Shown: in pieces, positions 43,522 through 52,435 of the stretch
Layout: the number at the start of each line of letters is the position of its first letter
Position numbering within the stretch: the stretch's first letter is position 1
Source: Reyranella sp.
GTDB taxonomy: Bacteria > Pseudomonadota > Alphaproteobacteria > Reyranellales > Reyranellaceae
DNA length: 64,000 nucleotides
NCBI GenBank assembly: GCA_019750135.1
Contig: JAIEOV010000009.1
Coordinates: 1-64,000, forward strand
Direction: 5' to 3'
Made by a program: the position numbers and the translations under genes
The notes under the pieces: model-generated
The model's database searches: none
Told to the model about the DNA's origin: nothing
Seen by the model: the letters and a program-made list of their open reading frames with translations, nothing else

Positions 43522-45059
43522 GCCTGCAGCGTCGCCGCTTCCTCGCTGGCTCCCTGGCTGCAGGCGCCATCGCCGCTCCGGTCGGAATCGTGCGCGGTCA
43601 ACCGCTCGCCTTCACCTCCGATCCCTTCACGCTCAGCGTCGCGTCGGGCAGTCCGCGCGAGGACAGCGTCGTGCTGTGGACCCGCCTCGCGCCGCAGCCA
43701 ATGGAAGGCGGCGGCATGCCCGACAGCGCCGTCACGGTCGATTGGCAGATCGCCGAGGACGAAAAGTTCGCGCGCGTGGTCGCGCAAGGCACCGAGCAGG
43801 CGACGCCGGCGCTGGCCCACGCGGTGCACGCCGAGGCCGGGGGACTGCGGCCGGGCCGGCACTACTGGTATCGCTTCCGCGCCGGCAACGCGCTGAGCCC
43901 GATCGGCCGCACGCGCACGGCCCCGGCCGCCGGCAGCACGCCCTCGCAGTTCCGCTTCGCCTTCGCTTCCTGCCAGCAGTACGAGCAGGGCTACTTCACC
44001 GCCTTCCGCGACATGGCCCGGCGCGATCTCGATCTCGTCGTGCATCTCGGCGACTACATCTACGAGAAGACCTGGGGCCAGCAGCTGGTGCGCCAGCACG
44101 GCGTCGGCATCCCGACGACCTTGTCGGAATTCCGCGACCGCTACGCGCTCTACAAGCTCGATCCCGACCTGCAGGCGGCCCATGCCGCGTTCCCCTGGTT
44201 GTCGACCTGGGACGACCACGAGGTCGCCGACGACTACGCCAACGACCGCTCCTACACGACCACCGATCCCGTGCAGTTCATGAAGATCCGGGCGGCCGCC
44301 TATCAGGCGTTCTACGAGCACCTGCCGCTGCCCGCCTCTGCCCGGCCGCGCGGCCCGTTCGCCACGATCTACGAGCGCTACCGCTTCGGCGACATGCTCG
44401 ACGTCATGCTGCTCGACGATCGGCAGTATCGATCGCCGTCGGCCTGCGTCGGCAAGGGCCGGCCGGGCACCGTGCCTCATTGCCCCGAACGGACGCTCGA
44501 GGCGCGCACCATGCTGGGCAGCCAGCAGGAGCAGTGGCTGGACCAGCAGATCGCCTCGGCGAAGGCGCGCTGGACCATTGTCGCCCAGCAGACGCTGATG
44601 GCCGAACTGGCGCGTCCGGGCGAAGGCGAGCAGCAACGGTTCTGGCTGGATGGATGGGACGGCTATCCCAATGCCCGCCGCCGCCTGCTCGACTCGATCG
44701 CGAGCCACAAGCCGCGCAACCCGGTCGTCGTCGGCGGCGATCGCCATGCCTTCTACGTCGCCGACCTCAAGCGCGACTTCGCCAAGGCGAACGAACCGAT
44801 CGTCGCCAGCGAGTTCGTCGGCACCTCGATCACCTCGCAGGGTCCGAGCGCCGCCAGCGTCCAGCAGGCGCTCAAGTTCAATCCGCAACTCAAGTACGCC
44901 CGCGGCGACAAGCGCGGCTACGCGACGGTCGACCTCACGGCGGCGCGTTGCACCGTGGCCTTCGAGGCGGTCGACGACGTGAAGCAGAAGGACAGCGCGG
45001 TGCACCGCCTGGCGACCTTCGTGGTCGAAGACGGCGTGACGGGAGCCAAGGCCGCGTGA
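43518..45059 (+). CDS. phoD: Alkaline phosphatase/phosphodiesterase, PhoD family
   Basis: 513 residues. A strong Tat signal (LQRRRFLAGSLAAGAIAAP) is followed by the N-terminal PhoD domain ('DPFTLSVASGSPREDSVVLWTRLAP') and the metallophosphatase core: LVVHLGDYIYE, WDDHEVADDY, VVVGGDRHAFY. It acts in the periplasm to release phosphate from phosphodiesters or monoesters. The ATG overlaps the kinase stop by 4 bp. Together with the GDPD and G1P-type dehydrogenase this points to phosphate-ester use in this locus. Confidence 0.92.
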   Translation: MSLQRRRFLAGSLAAGAIAAPVGIVRGQPLAFTSDPFTLSVASGSPREDSVVLWTRLAPQPMEGGGMPDSAVTVDWQIAEDEKFARVVAQGTEQATPALAHAVHAEAGGLRPGRHYWYRFRAGNALSPIGRTRTAPAAGSTPSQFRFAFASCQQYEQGYFTAFRDMARRDLDLVVHLGDYIYEKTWGQQLVRQHGVGIPTTLSEFRDRYALYKLDPDLQAAHAAFPWLSTWDDHEVADDYANDRSYTTTDPVQFMKIRAAAYQAFYEHLPLPASARPRGPFATIYERYRFGDMLDVMLLDDRQYRSPSACVGKGRPGTVPHCPERTLEARTMLGSQQEQWLDQQIASAKARWTIVAQQTLMAELARPGEGEQQRFWLDGWDGYPNARRRLLDSIASHKPRNPVVVGGDRHAFYVADLKRDFAKANEPIVASEFVGTSITSQGPSAASVQQALKFNPQLKYARGDKRGYATVDLTAARCTVAFEAVDDVKQKDSAVHRLATFVVEDGVTGAKAA

Positions 45060-45070
45060 CAAGCTGCGGC

Positions 45071-45268
45071 ATGACCAAGCCGCCACCCACCGACGACGAC
45101 ATCAAACGGCTCGCCCAGCAGGCCGGTCTCGACCTGCCGGAGGAGTTCATGCCCGAGCTGATCGAGGCCTACGGCCATGTCCGCCAGATGGTCGAGCGCC
45201 TGTCCACGCCGCGGCCGCGCAGCGACGAGCCGGCGCATGTGTTCGTAGCGTCGGCCTTCAAGCCGTGA
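45071..45268 (+). CDS. atzG: AtzG-like small amidase partner (DUF4089)
   Basis: 65 residues: DIKRLAQQAGLDLPEEFMPELIEAYGHVRQMVERL and a C-terminal HVFVASAF. This is the GatC-like AtzG family, which wraps the AtzE amidase and is needed for its stability. Its TGA overlaps the GTG start of the amidase (45265-45268), giving 1:1 coupling. It lies 11 bp after phoD. Confidence 0.8.
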   Translation: MTKPPPTDDDIKRLAQQAGLDLPEEFMPELIEAYGHVRQMVERLSTPRPRSDEPAHVFVASAFKP

Positions 45269-46653
45269 TCGACCTCGCCTTCCTTACCATCGCCGAGGCG
45301 TCGCGCCGCATCGCCAAGCGCGAGCTGTCGCCGGTCGAGCTCACCGAGGCCTGCCTCAGCCGCATCGCCGCGCACGACAAACAGCTCGACAGCTTCGTCA
45401 CCCTCACTGCCGAGCGAGCGCGAACCGAAGCCAAGGCGGCGGAAGCGGCAATCATGGCGTTGGGGCCGCTGAGCCGCCTGCATGGCATCCCCTATTGCCT
45501 GAAAGACATCTTCGACACGGCCGGCATCCGCACGACGGCGATGTCCAAGCTGCTGGCCGACAACGTCCCGACGCGCGATTCTCATTGCCAGGAGAAGCTC
45601 GCGGCCGCGGGCGGCGTGCTTTTGGGTAAGAACGCCACGTGGGAGTTCGCCCATGGCGGGCCGTCGTGGGACATCCTGTTCCCGCCGGCGCGCAATCCGT
45701 GGGATCGCACCTGCTCGCCCGCAGGGTCGTCCTCGGGTTCGGCTGCAGCGATTGCGGCAGGGTTTGCGCTTGCGACGCTCGGCAGCGACACCGGCGGCTC
45801 GATCCGCGGGCCGGCGGCCGCCTGCGGGATCGCCGGCCTGAAGCCGACCTATGGATTGGTCAGTCGCCGCGGCGTGCTGCCGAACTGCTTTAGCCAGGAC
45901 CACGCCGGACCGCTCGCCTGGACGACCGAAGGTGTCGCGATCCTGCTGCAGGCGATCGCCGGCCACGATCCGGAGGATCCGGGCTCGGTCGACGTCGCCA
46001 TCCCCGACTATTCGGCGGCCCTGACCGGCAGCGTCAAAGGCCTGGTCATCGGCGTGCCGACGGCTTGGCTCGAAAAGGAAGCGCCGCCCTCGCCCGCCAC
46101 CATGGCGGCATTCGAGGCGGCACTCGACGTGTTTCGCGGGCTGGGCGCGAGCGTGCGGCCGATCACCTTGCCGCCGCTCGAGCAGTTCGACGACGTCAAG
46201 AAGACCATCGCCATCTCAGAGCTGTTCACGATCCACTCGGCCGACCTGCGCACGCGGCCCGAGCTGTTCGGCGCCAGTCTGCGCTATCGCATCATCGCCG
46301 GCGGCCTGGTGCGCGCGGAGGACTACATCCAGGCGATGCGCCTCAGGACCGACCTGGCGCGCAGCCTGCAGGCCGTCCTGTCGACGGTCGATGTGCTGAT
46401 GCTGCCGACGGGCGAGCCGGCGGGAAAGCTCGAGCCCGTCCCGCACTCGAGCCTGTTCACGCGGCCCTCGCTCACGGCGGCGTTCAATGTCGGCGGCAAT
46501 CCCGCGCTGTCGGTGTGCAGCGGCTTCGATGCACGCGGCCTGCCGTTTTCCCTGCAGATCGTCGGCCGCCTGTTCGACGAAGCCACGGTCCTGCGCGCCG
46601 GCGACGCCTATGAGAAGGCGACGCCGTGGCGCGACAAGCGTCCGGTGTTGTAG
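45265..46653 (+). CDS. atzE: Amidase-signature hydrolase (AtzE-like)
   Basis: 462 residues with the full Ser-cisSer-Lys triad: Lys80 (YCLKDIF), Ser155/156 in GSSSGSA and nucleophile Ser179 in DTGGSIRGPAA. The short N-terminus and the AtzG-like partner place it near AtzE (1-carboxybiuret hydrolase) rather than GatA. No cyanuric-acid genes (atzD, atzH) are present, so the physiological substrate may be another amide or carbamoyl compound. The start is GTG. Confidence 0.82.
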   Translation: MIDLAFLTIAEASRRIAKRELSPVELTEACLSRIAAHDKQLDSFVTLTAERARTEAKAAEAAIMALGPLSRLHGIPYCLKDIFDTAGIRTTAMSKLLADNVPTRDSHCQEKLAAAGGVLLGKNATWEFAHGGPSWDILFPPARNPWDRTCSPAGSSSGSAAAIAAGFALATLGSDTGGSIRGPAAACGIAGLKPTYGLVSRRGVLPNCFSQDHAGPLAWTTEGVAILLQAIAGHDPEDPGSVDVAIPDYSAALTGSVKGLVIGVPTAWLEKEAPPSPATMAAFEAALDVFRGLGASVRPITLPPLEQFDDVKKTIAISELFTIHSADLRTRPELFGASLRYRIIAGGLVRAEDYIQAMRLRTDLARSLQAVLSTVDVLMLPTGEPAGKLEPVPHSSLFTRPSLTAAFNVGGNPALSVCSGFDARGLPFSLQIVGRLFDEATVLRAGDAYEKATPWRDKRPVL

Positions 46654-46656
46654 GCG

Positions 46657-47844
46657 CTACGCCTTGACCTGCTGGCCGAGGTAGTCGATCGCGGCCTGGG
46701 CGCCGCCCTTGCCGTGCGGGATTTCCAGCGCGTTGAGCGCCATCTCGATCACGCTCAAGGTGCCGAGGATCATCGGTGCGTTAACGTGGCCCATATGGGC
46801 GACGCGGAAGGCCTTGCCCGACAGCTCGCCGATGCCGTGGCCCAGGATCACGCCGCATTTCTCGTTGCAATAGGCGCGCAGCGCCTCGGGATTGCGGCCG
46901 CTGTTCACCAGCACGGCGGTGACCGTATCGCAGCGCTCGCTCGGCTCGATGATGTTGAAGCCGATAGCCTGACCCTCGCCCCAGACGCCGATGGCGCGGC
47001 GCACCGACTCGGCCAGCAGGCGATGGCGGCGGAACACGTTGTCGAGGCCCTCGGTGAACAGCATATCCATCGCCTGGCGCAGGCCGAACAGCAGATGTTC
47101 GGGCGGCGTGCCGGCGTACTTCTGGTAGTGCTGGTCGCCTTCGCGGTCGGTCCAGTCCCAATACGGCGTGCGCAGGCCGGCCTTCTTGTGCACCTCGCGC
47201 GCGCGGTCGTTGGCGGCCACGAAGCCCAGGCCCGGAGGCGCCATCATGCCCTTCTGCGAGCCCGACATCGCGACGTCGACGCCCCACTCGTCCATGTTGA
47301 ACGGCATGCAGCCCAACGACGCCACGGCGTCGACCATCAGCAGCGCGTCGTGGCCGGCGGCGCGCACCGCCTGGCCGATCGCGGCGATGTCGTTCACCAC
47401 GCCCGACGCCGTGTCGATCTGCGCCACCAGGATGGCCTTGATGGTCTTGCCCTTGTCGGCCTTCAAGCGGGCCTCGACCTCGGCCGGCCGCACGGCGCGG
47501 CGCAGGTCGCCCTTCAGGATCTCGACCTCGACGCCCATGCGGCGGGCGTTCTCGCCCCAGCCGATGGCGAAGCGGCCGCTCTCCAGCACCAGGATCTTGT
47601 CGCCCTTGGACAGCACGTTGGTGAGGGCGGCTTCCCAGGCGCCATGGCCGTTGGAGATGTAGATGTAGGCGCGGCCCTTGGTGTTGAACACGCGGGCGAT
47701 GTCCTTCAGGAGGCCGTCGGTCAGCGCCAGCAACGGCCCCGAGTAGATGTCGACGGCGGGACGATGCATGGCCCGCAGCACTTCGTCTGGTACCGTCGTC
47801 GGTCCGGGAATTGCCAGGAACTCGCGACCCGCGCGCACACTCAT
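46657..47844 (-). CDS. Alanine-glyoxylate / serine-pyruvate-type aminotransferase
   Basis: 395 residues, PLP class V. LAIPGPTTVPDEVLRAMHRP begins the protein, NGHGAWEAAL binds the cofactor phosphate, LLMVDAVASLG supplies the Asp, and the PLP Lys is in SGSQKGMMAPPGLGF. It is similar to serine-glyoxylate or alanine-glyoxylate aminotransferases and to purine-ring-catabolism ureidoglycine transaminases. ATG 47844 has GGAGG upstream; an earlier frame start lacks conservation. It converges on the amidase gene with a 3-bp gap. Confidence 0.87.
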   Translation of the reverse strand: MSVRAGREFLAIPGPTTVPDEVLRAMHRPAVDIYSGPLLALTDGLLKDIARVFNTKGRAYIYISNGHGAWEAALTNVLSKGDKILVLESGRFAIGWGENARRMGVEVEILKGDLRRAVRPAEVEARLKADKGKTIKAILVAQIDTASGVVNDIAAIGQAVRAAGHDALLMVDAVASLGCMPFNMDEWGVDVAMSGSQKGMMAPPGLGFVAANDRAREVHKKAGLRTPYWDWTDREGDQHYQKYAGTPPEHLLFGLRQAMDMLFTEGLDNVFRRHRLLAESVRRAIGVWGEGQAIGFNIIEPSERCDTVTAVLVNSGRNPEALRAYCNEKCGVILGHGIGELSGKAFRVAHMGHVNAPMILGTLSVIEMALNALEIPHGKGGAQAAIDYLGQQVKA

Positions 47845-47914
47845 CTGATTTCTTTCCTCCGCTATGTGAGCCCAAGATAGCACAGGCCGGCCGGTTTCTG
47901 ATGGACCAGCTTTC

Positions 47915-49330
47915 CTATTGGCTGCCGATACGCGGCCTGAGCCAGACGGAGAGTCCGGCGCCCATCACTCCGATCAGCAGGAGCACTGCAGGAAAGCTTC
48001 GCACGACGAGCGATTGGGAGCCGCTGACCAGGTCGAGATTCGCGACCATCAAGACGATGCAGATCGTGAGGCCGGCGGCGCTGAGCCCGGGCGCAATCAG
48101 CCGCCGCCAGACGTTCAGGTCCCTGCCATCGCGCCAGAAGAAGGCGACGACGGCGAGCGACACCATCACCTGCAGGAGGAGGATGCCGAGGCTGCCGAAC
48201 GTGCTCATCCAGTCGAACACGACGGCATACGGATCCGATCCGGCGATCGCGAAGGCCAGGACGATGGCCATGGCGCTCGCGATCTGCACGACTCCGGAGG
48301 CGAGCGGCGAATGATAGCGGCGATGCGTGCGCGCGAAGCCGCGCCACAGCACGCCCTCGCGGCCGAGCGCGAACAGGTAGCGGTTCAGGGTGTTGTGGAA
48401 GGACAGCGCGCAGGCGAACAGGCTGACCGCCAGAAGCACCTCCATCAGGTAGCCGGCCGGCCGGCCGAGCAGCGCGTTGATGGCGTCGAGGTAAAGGGTG
48501 GCCGTGTTCTTGGCCGCCTGCTGCTGGATGTGATCCGGTCCGTAGTAGAGCGAGATCGTCCAGGTCGTGAAAGCGTAGAAGACCGCGATCAACGTGACGG
48601 CGATGTAGGTCGCGCGCGGGATGGTCCGCCGGGGCTCGCGCGCTTCCTCGCCGAAGATCGCCGTGGCCTCGAAGCCCAGGAACGACGACACGACGAAGAC
48701 CAGCGCGACGCCCAGCCCCGGTGCGAACACGGCGTGGATGCCGAACGGGGCAAAGGCGATCGGCTTGGCCGGATTCGCCGTGGCCAGGATGGCTGCGCTC
48801 AGCACCAGGAGGATCGTGATCTCGGCCACCATGCAGCAGCCGAGCAGTCGGCCGCTGAACTCGATGCTGCGTACGCCGCAGGCGAAGACGATGATGGCGA
48901 GCGCGACGGCATAGATCCACCAAGCGACATCGGGTCCGCCGTTCAGGCGCACGAGGTCGTTGAGGAAGAAACCAAAGAGTCCGTACAGGGCGACGGCGAC
49001 GCTGGTGTAGGTCGCGAGCGCAATCAGCGCGCCGGCCAGGCCGAAGATAGGGCCGAGACCCGCCTTGATATAGGCGTAGAACCCGCCGCAGCTCAGCACG
49101 AAGCCGCTCATCGCCGTGAAGCCGGCCGAGAACAGCAGGTAAAGCCCACCGACGAGGATGAAAGTGAACGGCACGCCCGGCCCGTTGCCGAGCTGGAAGG
49201 CAGCCGGCGTGACGCCCACCACGGCGGTGAGCGGCGCGGCCGCCGCGATCACGAAGCAGACGATATGAGGCGCACCGAGTGCGTTCTTGCGCAAGGTATC
49301 GGCGGCAAGCGCGACGCCTGAAATTCCCAT
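47915..49330 (-). CDS. APC-superfamily amino acid permease
   Basis: 471 residues, about 12 membrane spans. The N-terminal LGAPHIVCFVIAAAAPLTAVVG and 'FSAGFTAMSGFVLSCGGFYAYIKAGLG' resemble APC transporters of amino acids or polyamines; the conserved FLGFEATAIFGEEAREPRRTIPRAT block is present. It lies 70 bp upstream of the aminotransferase on the same strand and may supply its amino donor. It is divergent from the amidohydrolase across a 32-bp gap. Confidence 0.88.
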   Translation of the reverse strand: MGISGVALAADTLRKNALGAPHIVCFVIAAAAPLTAVVGVTPAAFQLGNGPGVPFTFILVGGLYLLFSAGFTAMSGFVLSCGGFYAYIKAGLGPIFGLAGALIALATYTSVAVALYGLFGFFLNDLVRLNGGPDVAWWIYAVALAIIVFACGVRSIEFSGRLLGCCMVAEITILLVLSAAILATANPAKPIAFAPFGIHAVFAPGLGVALVFVVSSFLGFEATAIFGEEAREPRRTIPRATYIAVTLIAVFYAFTTWTISLYYGPDHIQQQAAKNTATLYLDAINALLGRPAGYLMEVLLAVSLFACALSFHNTLNRYLFALGREGVLWRGFARTHRRYHSPLASGVVQIASAMAIVLAFAIAGSDPYAVVFDWMSTFGSLGILLLQVMVSLAVVAFFWRDGRDLNVWRRLIAPGLSAAGLTICIVLMVANLDLVSGSQSLVVRSFPAVLLLIGVMGAGLSVWLRPRIGSQ

Positions 49331-49362
49331 AGACTTCCGTCGCCTTCCGCACCGAGAGGACC

Positions 49363-50466
49363 ATGATCATAGATTGCCACGCCCACGTGTTCACGCATTG
49401 GATCGGCGCCTGTGGGCATCCCACGCGCGACATCCATAACCGCTACCTGCAGCGCATGATCACGCGGACGGCGGCGGCGACCTTTCGCACGCGCGACTGG
49501 GCCGCCGCCGATACCAAGGCGCTGTACCGGCCGGACGATGCGGGCTGGAGCGGACTCACCAACGTCGATTTCCGCGTCGGCCGCTTCGGCCAGCTCGAGT
49601 TCACCCACCAGGGCGAGGACCATGTCATCCAGTACATGCCGGTCGGCATGCAGGAGATGACGGCGCCGCCGGAGCTGATGCTGGCGCAGATGATGTATGC
49701 CGGCGTCGACCACTGCGTGTTGCAGGCGGGCGGCGCCTACGGCGCCATGACCGAGATGAACGCCTTCGCCCAGCAGCAGTATCCCGATCGCATGACCGGC
49801 CTGATGCATGTCGACGAGGCGATGGCAGGCAGCGCGGCCGAGCTCGCCCAGGTCGACCATGCCTTCCACGTGCTGAAGCAGCGCGGCCTCTACTTCAACG
49901 TCGATTCGATGAGCCGCCACGGCTTCCCCTGGCCGCTCGATGCCAAGGAGATGGCGCCGTTCTGGGCGAAGCTCGCCGAGCTCGGCATCGTGCTCTGCCT
50001 GGAACTGAGCTCGGGCCCGACCTACGATCAAGCAGGCTACATGGGCCACATCACGGCGCTGGGACGGATCCTGGCGCGCCATCGCGATCTCAAGGTGCAC
50101 CTGGCGATGAGCCCGCCGGTCGCCTTCTTTGCCAAGAACGGCCGCTACGAATTCCCCGAAGCGCTTCTGGCCGTCTACCGCCACGGACCGCTGATGCTCG
50201 AGGTCATGTTCCCGATCACCTACGGCGGCGTCTGGGACTACCCCTATTCCGAGGCGCAATCGCTGATCGAAAGTATGCGCGACCAGCTGGGCGCGGAGCG
50301 GCTAATGTGGGGCTCCGACATGCCCAACGTCGAACGCTTCTGCACGTATAGGCAATCGATCGACTACGTGCGCAGATACTGTCCGTTCCTCACGGCGCGG
50401 GAGAAAGACCTGATCCTGGGCGACAACTGCGCCGCATTCTACGGCATCGGCAAACCGCGGGTTTGA
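49363..50466 (+). CDS. Amidohydrolase-family (ACMSD-like) metal-dependent hydrolase or decarboxylase
   Basis: 367 residues of the amidohydro_2 family. The metal site starts with HxH in IIDCHAHVF (6 and 8), a later His is in MGHITALGRIL, and the C-terminal Asp is in WGSDMPNVERF. Relatives include 2-amino-3-carboxymuconate-semialdehyde decarboxylase and gamma-resorcylate decarboxylase. The gene lies 14 bp before a CoA-transferase gene and probably shares its pathway. AGAGGA precedes the ATG. Confidence 0.82.
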   Translation: MIIDCHAHVFTHWIGACGHPTRDIHNRYLQRMITRTAAATFRTRDWAAADTKALYRPDDAGWSGLTNVDFRVGRFGQLEFTHQGEDHVIQYMPVGMQEMTAPPELMLAQMMYAGVDHCVLQAGGAYGAMTEMNAFAQQQYPDRMTGLMHVDEAMAGSAAELAQVDHAFHVLKQRGLYFNVDSMSRHGFPWPLDAKEMAPFWAKLAELGIVLCLELSSGPTYDQAGYMGHITALGRILARHRDLKVHLAMSPPVAFFAKNGRYEFPEALLAVYRHGPLMLEVMFPITYGGVWDYPYSEAQSLIESMRDQLGAERLMWGSDMPNVERFCTYRQSIDYVRRYCPFLTAREKDLILGDNCAAFYGIGKPRV

Positions 50467-50480
50467 AAGGGTCTTCAACG

Positions 50481-51680
50481 ATGAGCGATGGAATCTTCTC
50501 CGGCGTGCGCGTGATCGATTGCGCGAGCTGGATCGCGGGTCCGGCGGCAGCGACCATCATGTCCGATTTCGGCGCCGAGGTGATCAAGCTCGAGCCGCCG
50601 GGCGCGGGCGATCCGTGGCGGGCCTCGCCGGCGGTCCCGGGCAAGGTCACCGACTACTGGTGGCAGCTGACGTCACGCAACAAGCGCAGCCTCGCCATCG
50701 ACCTCAAGGCGCCCGAAGGCCTTGCCGTGCTTTACCGCCTGCTGGCCAAGACCGACGTCTTCGTCACCAACTTCCCCCTGCCGGTGCGCGAACGCCTGAA
50801 GATCGCCGCCGCCGACCTCCTGAAGGTCAACCCGCGGCTGATCTACGGCTCGATCACGGCCTATGGCGAGGTGGGCGAGGAAGCCGCCCGCACGGGCTTC
50901 GACGCGACCGCCTACTGGGCGCGCACCGGCCTGATGGACATGGTGCGGGCGACGACCGAGACCGAGCCGGTGCGGTCGATGCCCGGCATGGGCGACCATC
51001 CGACCGCGACGGCGTTGTATGCGGCCATCGTGACGGCGCTCTATCGTCGCGAGCGGACGGGGCGAGGCGGCGTTGCCCAGACCTCGCTGATGCAGAATGG
51101 CCTGTGGGCCAACGGCTGCTACGTGCAGAATCGGCTGTTCGGCGAACACGTCGCACACCGGCCGCCGAGGACCGGAACGCCCAATGCGCTGGCCAATCAC
51201 TATCGCTGCCGCGACGGCCGCTGGTTTCTGATGGCGATGCACAATGAAGTGCGTCAGCTCGCGGGCTTCCTCAAGGCGGTCGAGGCCGAGCACCTCGTGC
51301 AAGATCCGCGCTTCGCGACACTCCAGTTGCGGCGGGAAAACCACAAGGCGCTGACCGAGATCCTCGACGGCATCTTCGCCAAGCGCGACCTCGCGGAATG
51401 GCGGACGCTTCTCGAAAGGGCTGGCGTGACCTTCGGCCCGGTGTACTCGGTCGACGAGGCCGCCGACGACGAACAGGCGCGCAGGATCGGCGCCCTCGTG
51501 CCCTTCGCCGACGGCGCCGGCCTCACCGTGTCCAGCCCCTTCCACCTCGACGGCGCGACGAAGGTCGCGCCGGCCCGCGCGCCTACCGTCGGCCAGCATT
51601 CCGAGGCGGTGCTGTCGGATGCCGGCTACTCCGCCGACGAGATTGCCAAGCTGAAGACGCTCGGCGTTCTGCAGAATTAA
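50481..51680 (+). CDS. CaiB/BaiF-family CoA-transferase
   Basis: 399 residues of the class III CoA-transferase family: GVRVIDCASWIAGPAAATIMSDFGAEVIKLEPP at the N-terminus, SRNKRSLAIDLKAPEG, and a candidate catalytic Asp in MPGMGDHPTATAL. It moves CoA between carboxylic acids, presumably to activate an acid produced with the upstream amidohydrolase. ATG 50481 is preferred over a TTG at 50463 that overlaps the previous stop. Confidence 0.9.
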   Translation: MSDGIFSGVRVIDCASWIAGPAAATIMSDFGAEVIKLEPPGAGDPWRASPAVPGKVTDYWWQLTSRNKRSLAIDLKAPEGLAVLYRLLAKTDVFVTNFPLPVRERLKIAAADLLKVNPRLIYGSITAYGEVGEEAARTGFDATAYWARTGLMDMVRATTETEPVRSMPGMGDHPTATALYAAIVTALYRRERTGRGGVAQTSLMQNGLWANGCYVQNRLFGEHVAHRPPRTGTPNALANHYRCRDGRWFLMAMHNEVRQLAGFLKAVEAEHLVQDPRFATLQLRRENHKALTEILDGIFAKRDLAEWRTLLERAGVTFGPVYSVDEAADDEQARRIGALVPFADGAGLTVSSPFHLDGATKVAPARAPTVGQHSEAVLSDAGYSADEIAKLKTLGVLQN

Positions 51681-51802
51681 AGGCTCGCATTATTCGGGAA
51701 AGCCACAAGACCCATTCGTATTATTCCGGCTAATCGAGGAAGACCGCTTCGACCATCTTGCGCTCTGTAAACGCGTCCCTCCATCGCGGCACGGAGCCCG
51801 TC

Positions 51803-52429
51803 ATGAGCAATGTCCTTCTCATCCATTCCAGCCTGTTCGGCGAGAACTCCCAGTCGCTGGGCCTCGCGCGCGACTTCCTGAAGCGCTATCCGCATCGCTC
51901 GGTCGTCGAGCGGGCGTTGACGCCCGAGACCATACCGCATCTCGACGGCGCGACCTTCGCCGCCATGGGCACGCCTGCCGACCAGCACACCAGCAGCCAA
52001 CGCGTTGCCACTGCCCTGTCCGACGAGCTGATCGCCGAGCTCGAGGCAGCCGACACGATCGTGCTTGCGGTGCCGATGTACAATTTCTCGATCCCCTCGA
52101 CCCTGAAGGCGTGGATCGACCATGTGGCGCGCCGCGGCCGCACCTTCCGCTACTCGGAGAACGGCCCCGAGGGCCTGCTCAAGGGCAAGAAGGTGTTCGT
52201 CGTGGCAGCGCGCGGCGGCGTCTACAGCAAGGGTGCACCGGCGTCGGCATTCGATTTCCAGGAGCCCTATCTCAGGACCGTGCTGGGCTTTCTCGGCTTG
52301 ACCGACGTGACCTTCGTCCATCTCGAGGGACTGGCCATGGGACCGGAAGCGGCCAACACCAACCGTGGCAAGGCGCTGGCCGAGATCGGCCGGCTGACCG
52401 GCGACGCAGTCGCGGCAGCTGCCGCCTGA
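51803..52429 (+). CDS. azoR: FMN-dependent NADH-azoreductase / quinone reductase
   Basis: 208 residues, flavodoxin-like fold. VLLIHSSLFGENSQSLGLARDF binds FMN, VPMYNFSIPSTLKAWIDHVARRGRTFRY is the AzoR hallmark, and AARGGVY is the second flavin loop. It reduces quinones or azo compounds with NADH. GGAG precedes ATG 51803. It converges tail-to-tail on a LysR gene and on the efflux operon, which would fit a response to aromatic compounds. Confidence 0.9.
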   Translation: MSNVLLIHSSLFGENSQSLGLARDFLKRYPHRSVVERALTPETIPHLDGATFAAMGTPADQHTSSQRVATALSDELIAELEAADTIVLAVPMYNFSIPSTLKAWIDHVARRGRTFRYSENGPEGLLKGKKVFVVAARGGVYSKGAPASAFDFQEPYLRTVLGFLGLTDVTFVHLEGLAMGPEAANTNRGKALAEIGRLTGDAVAAAAA

Positions 52430-52435
52430 TCCGAC

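Noticed and set aside
50463..50480. TTG start for the CoA-transferase overlapping the previous stop
   Set aside because: ATG at 50481 directly precedes the conserved N-terminus and the extra six residues show no family match.
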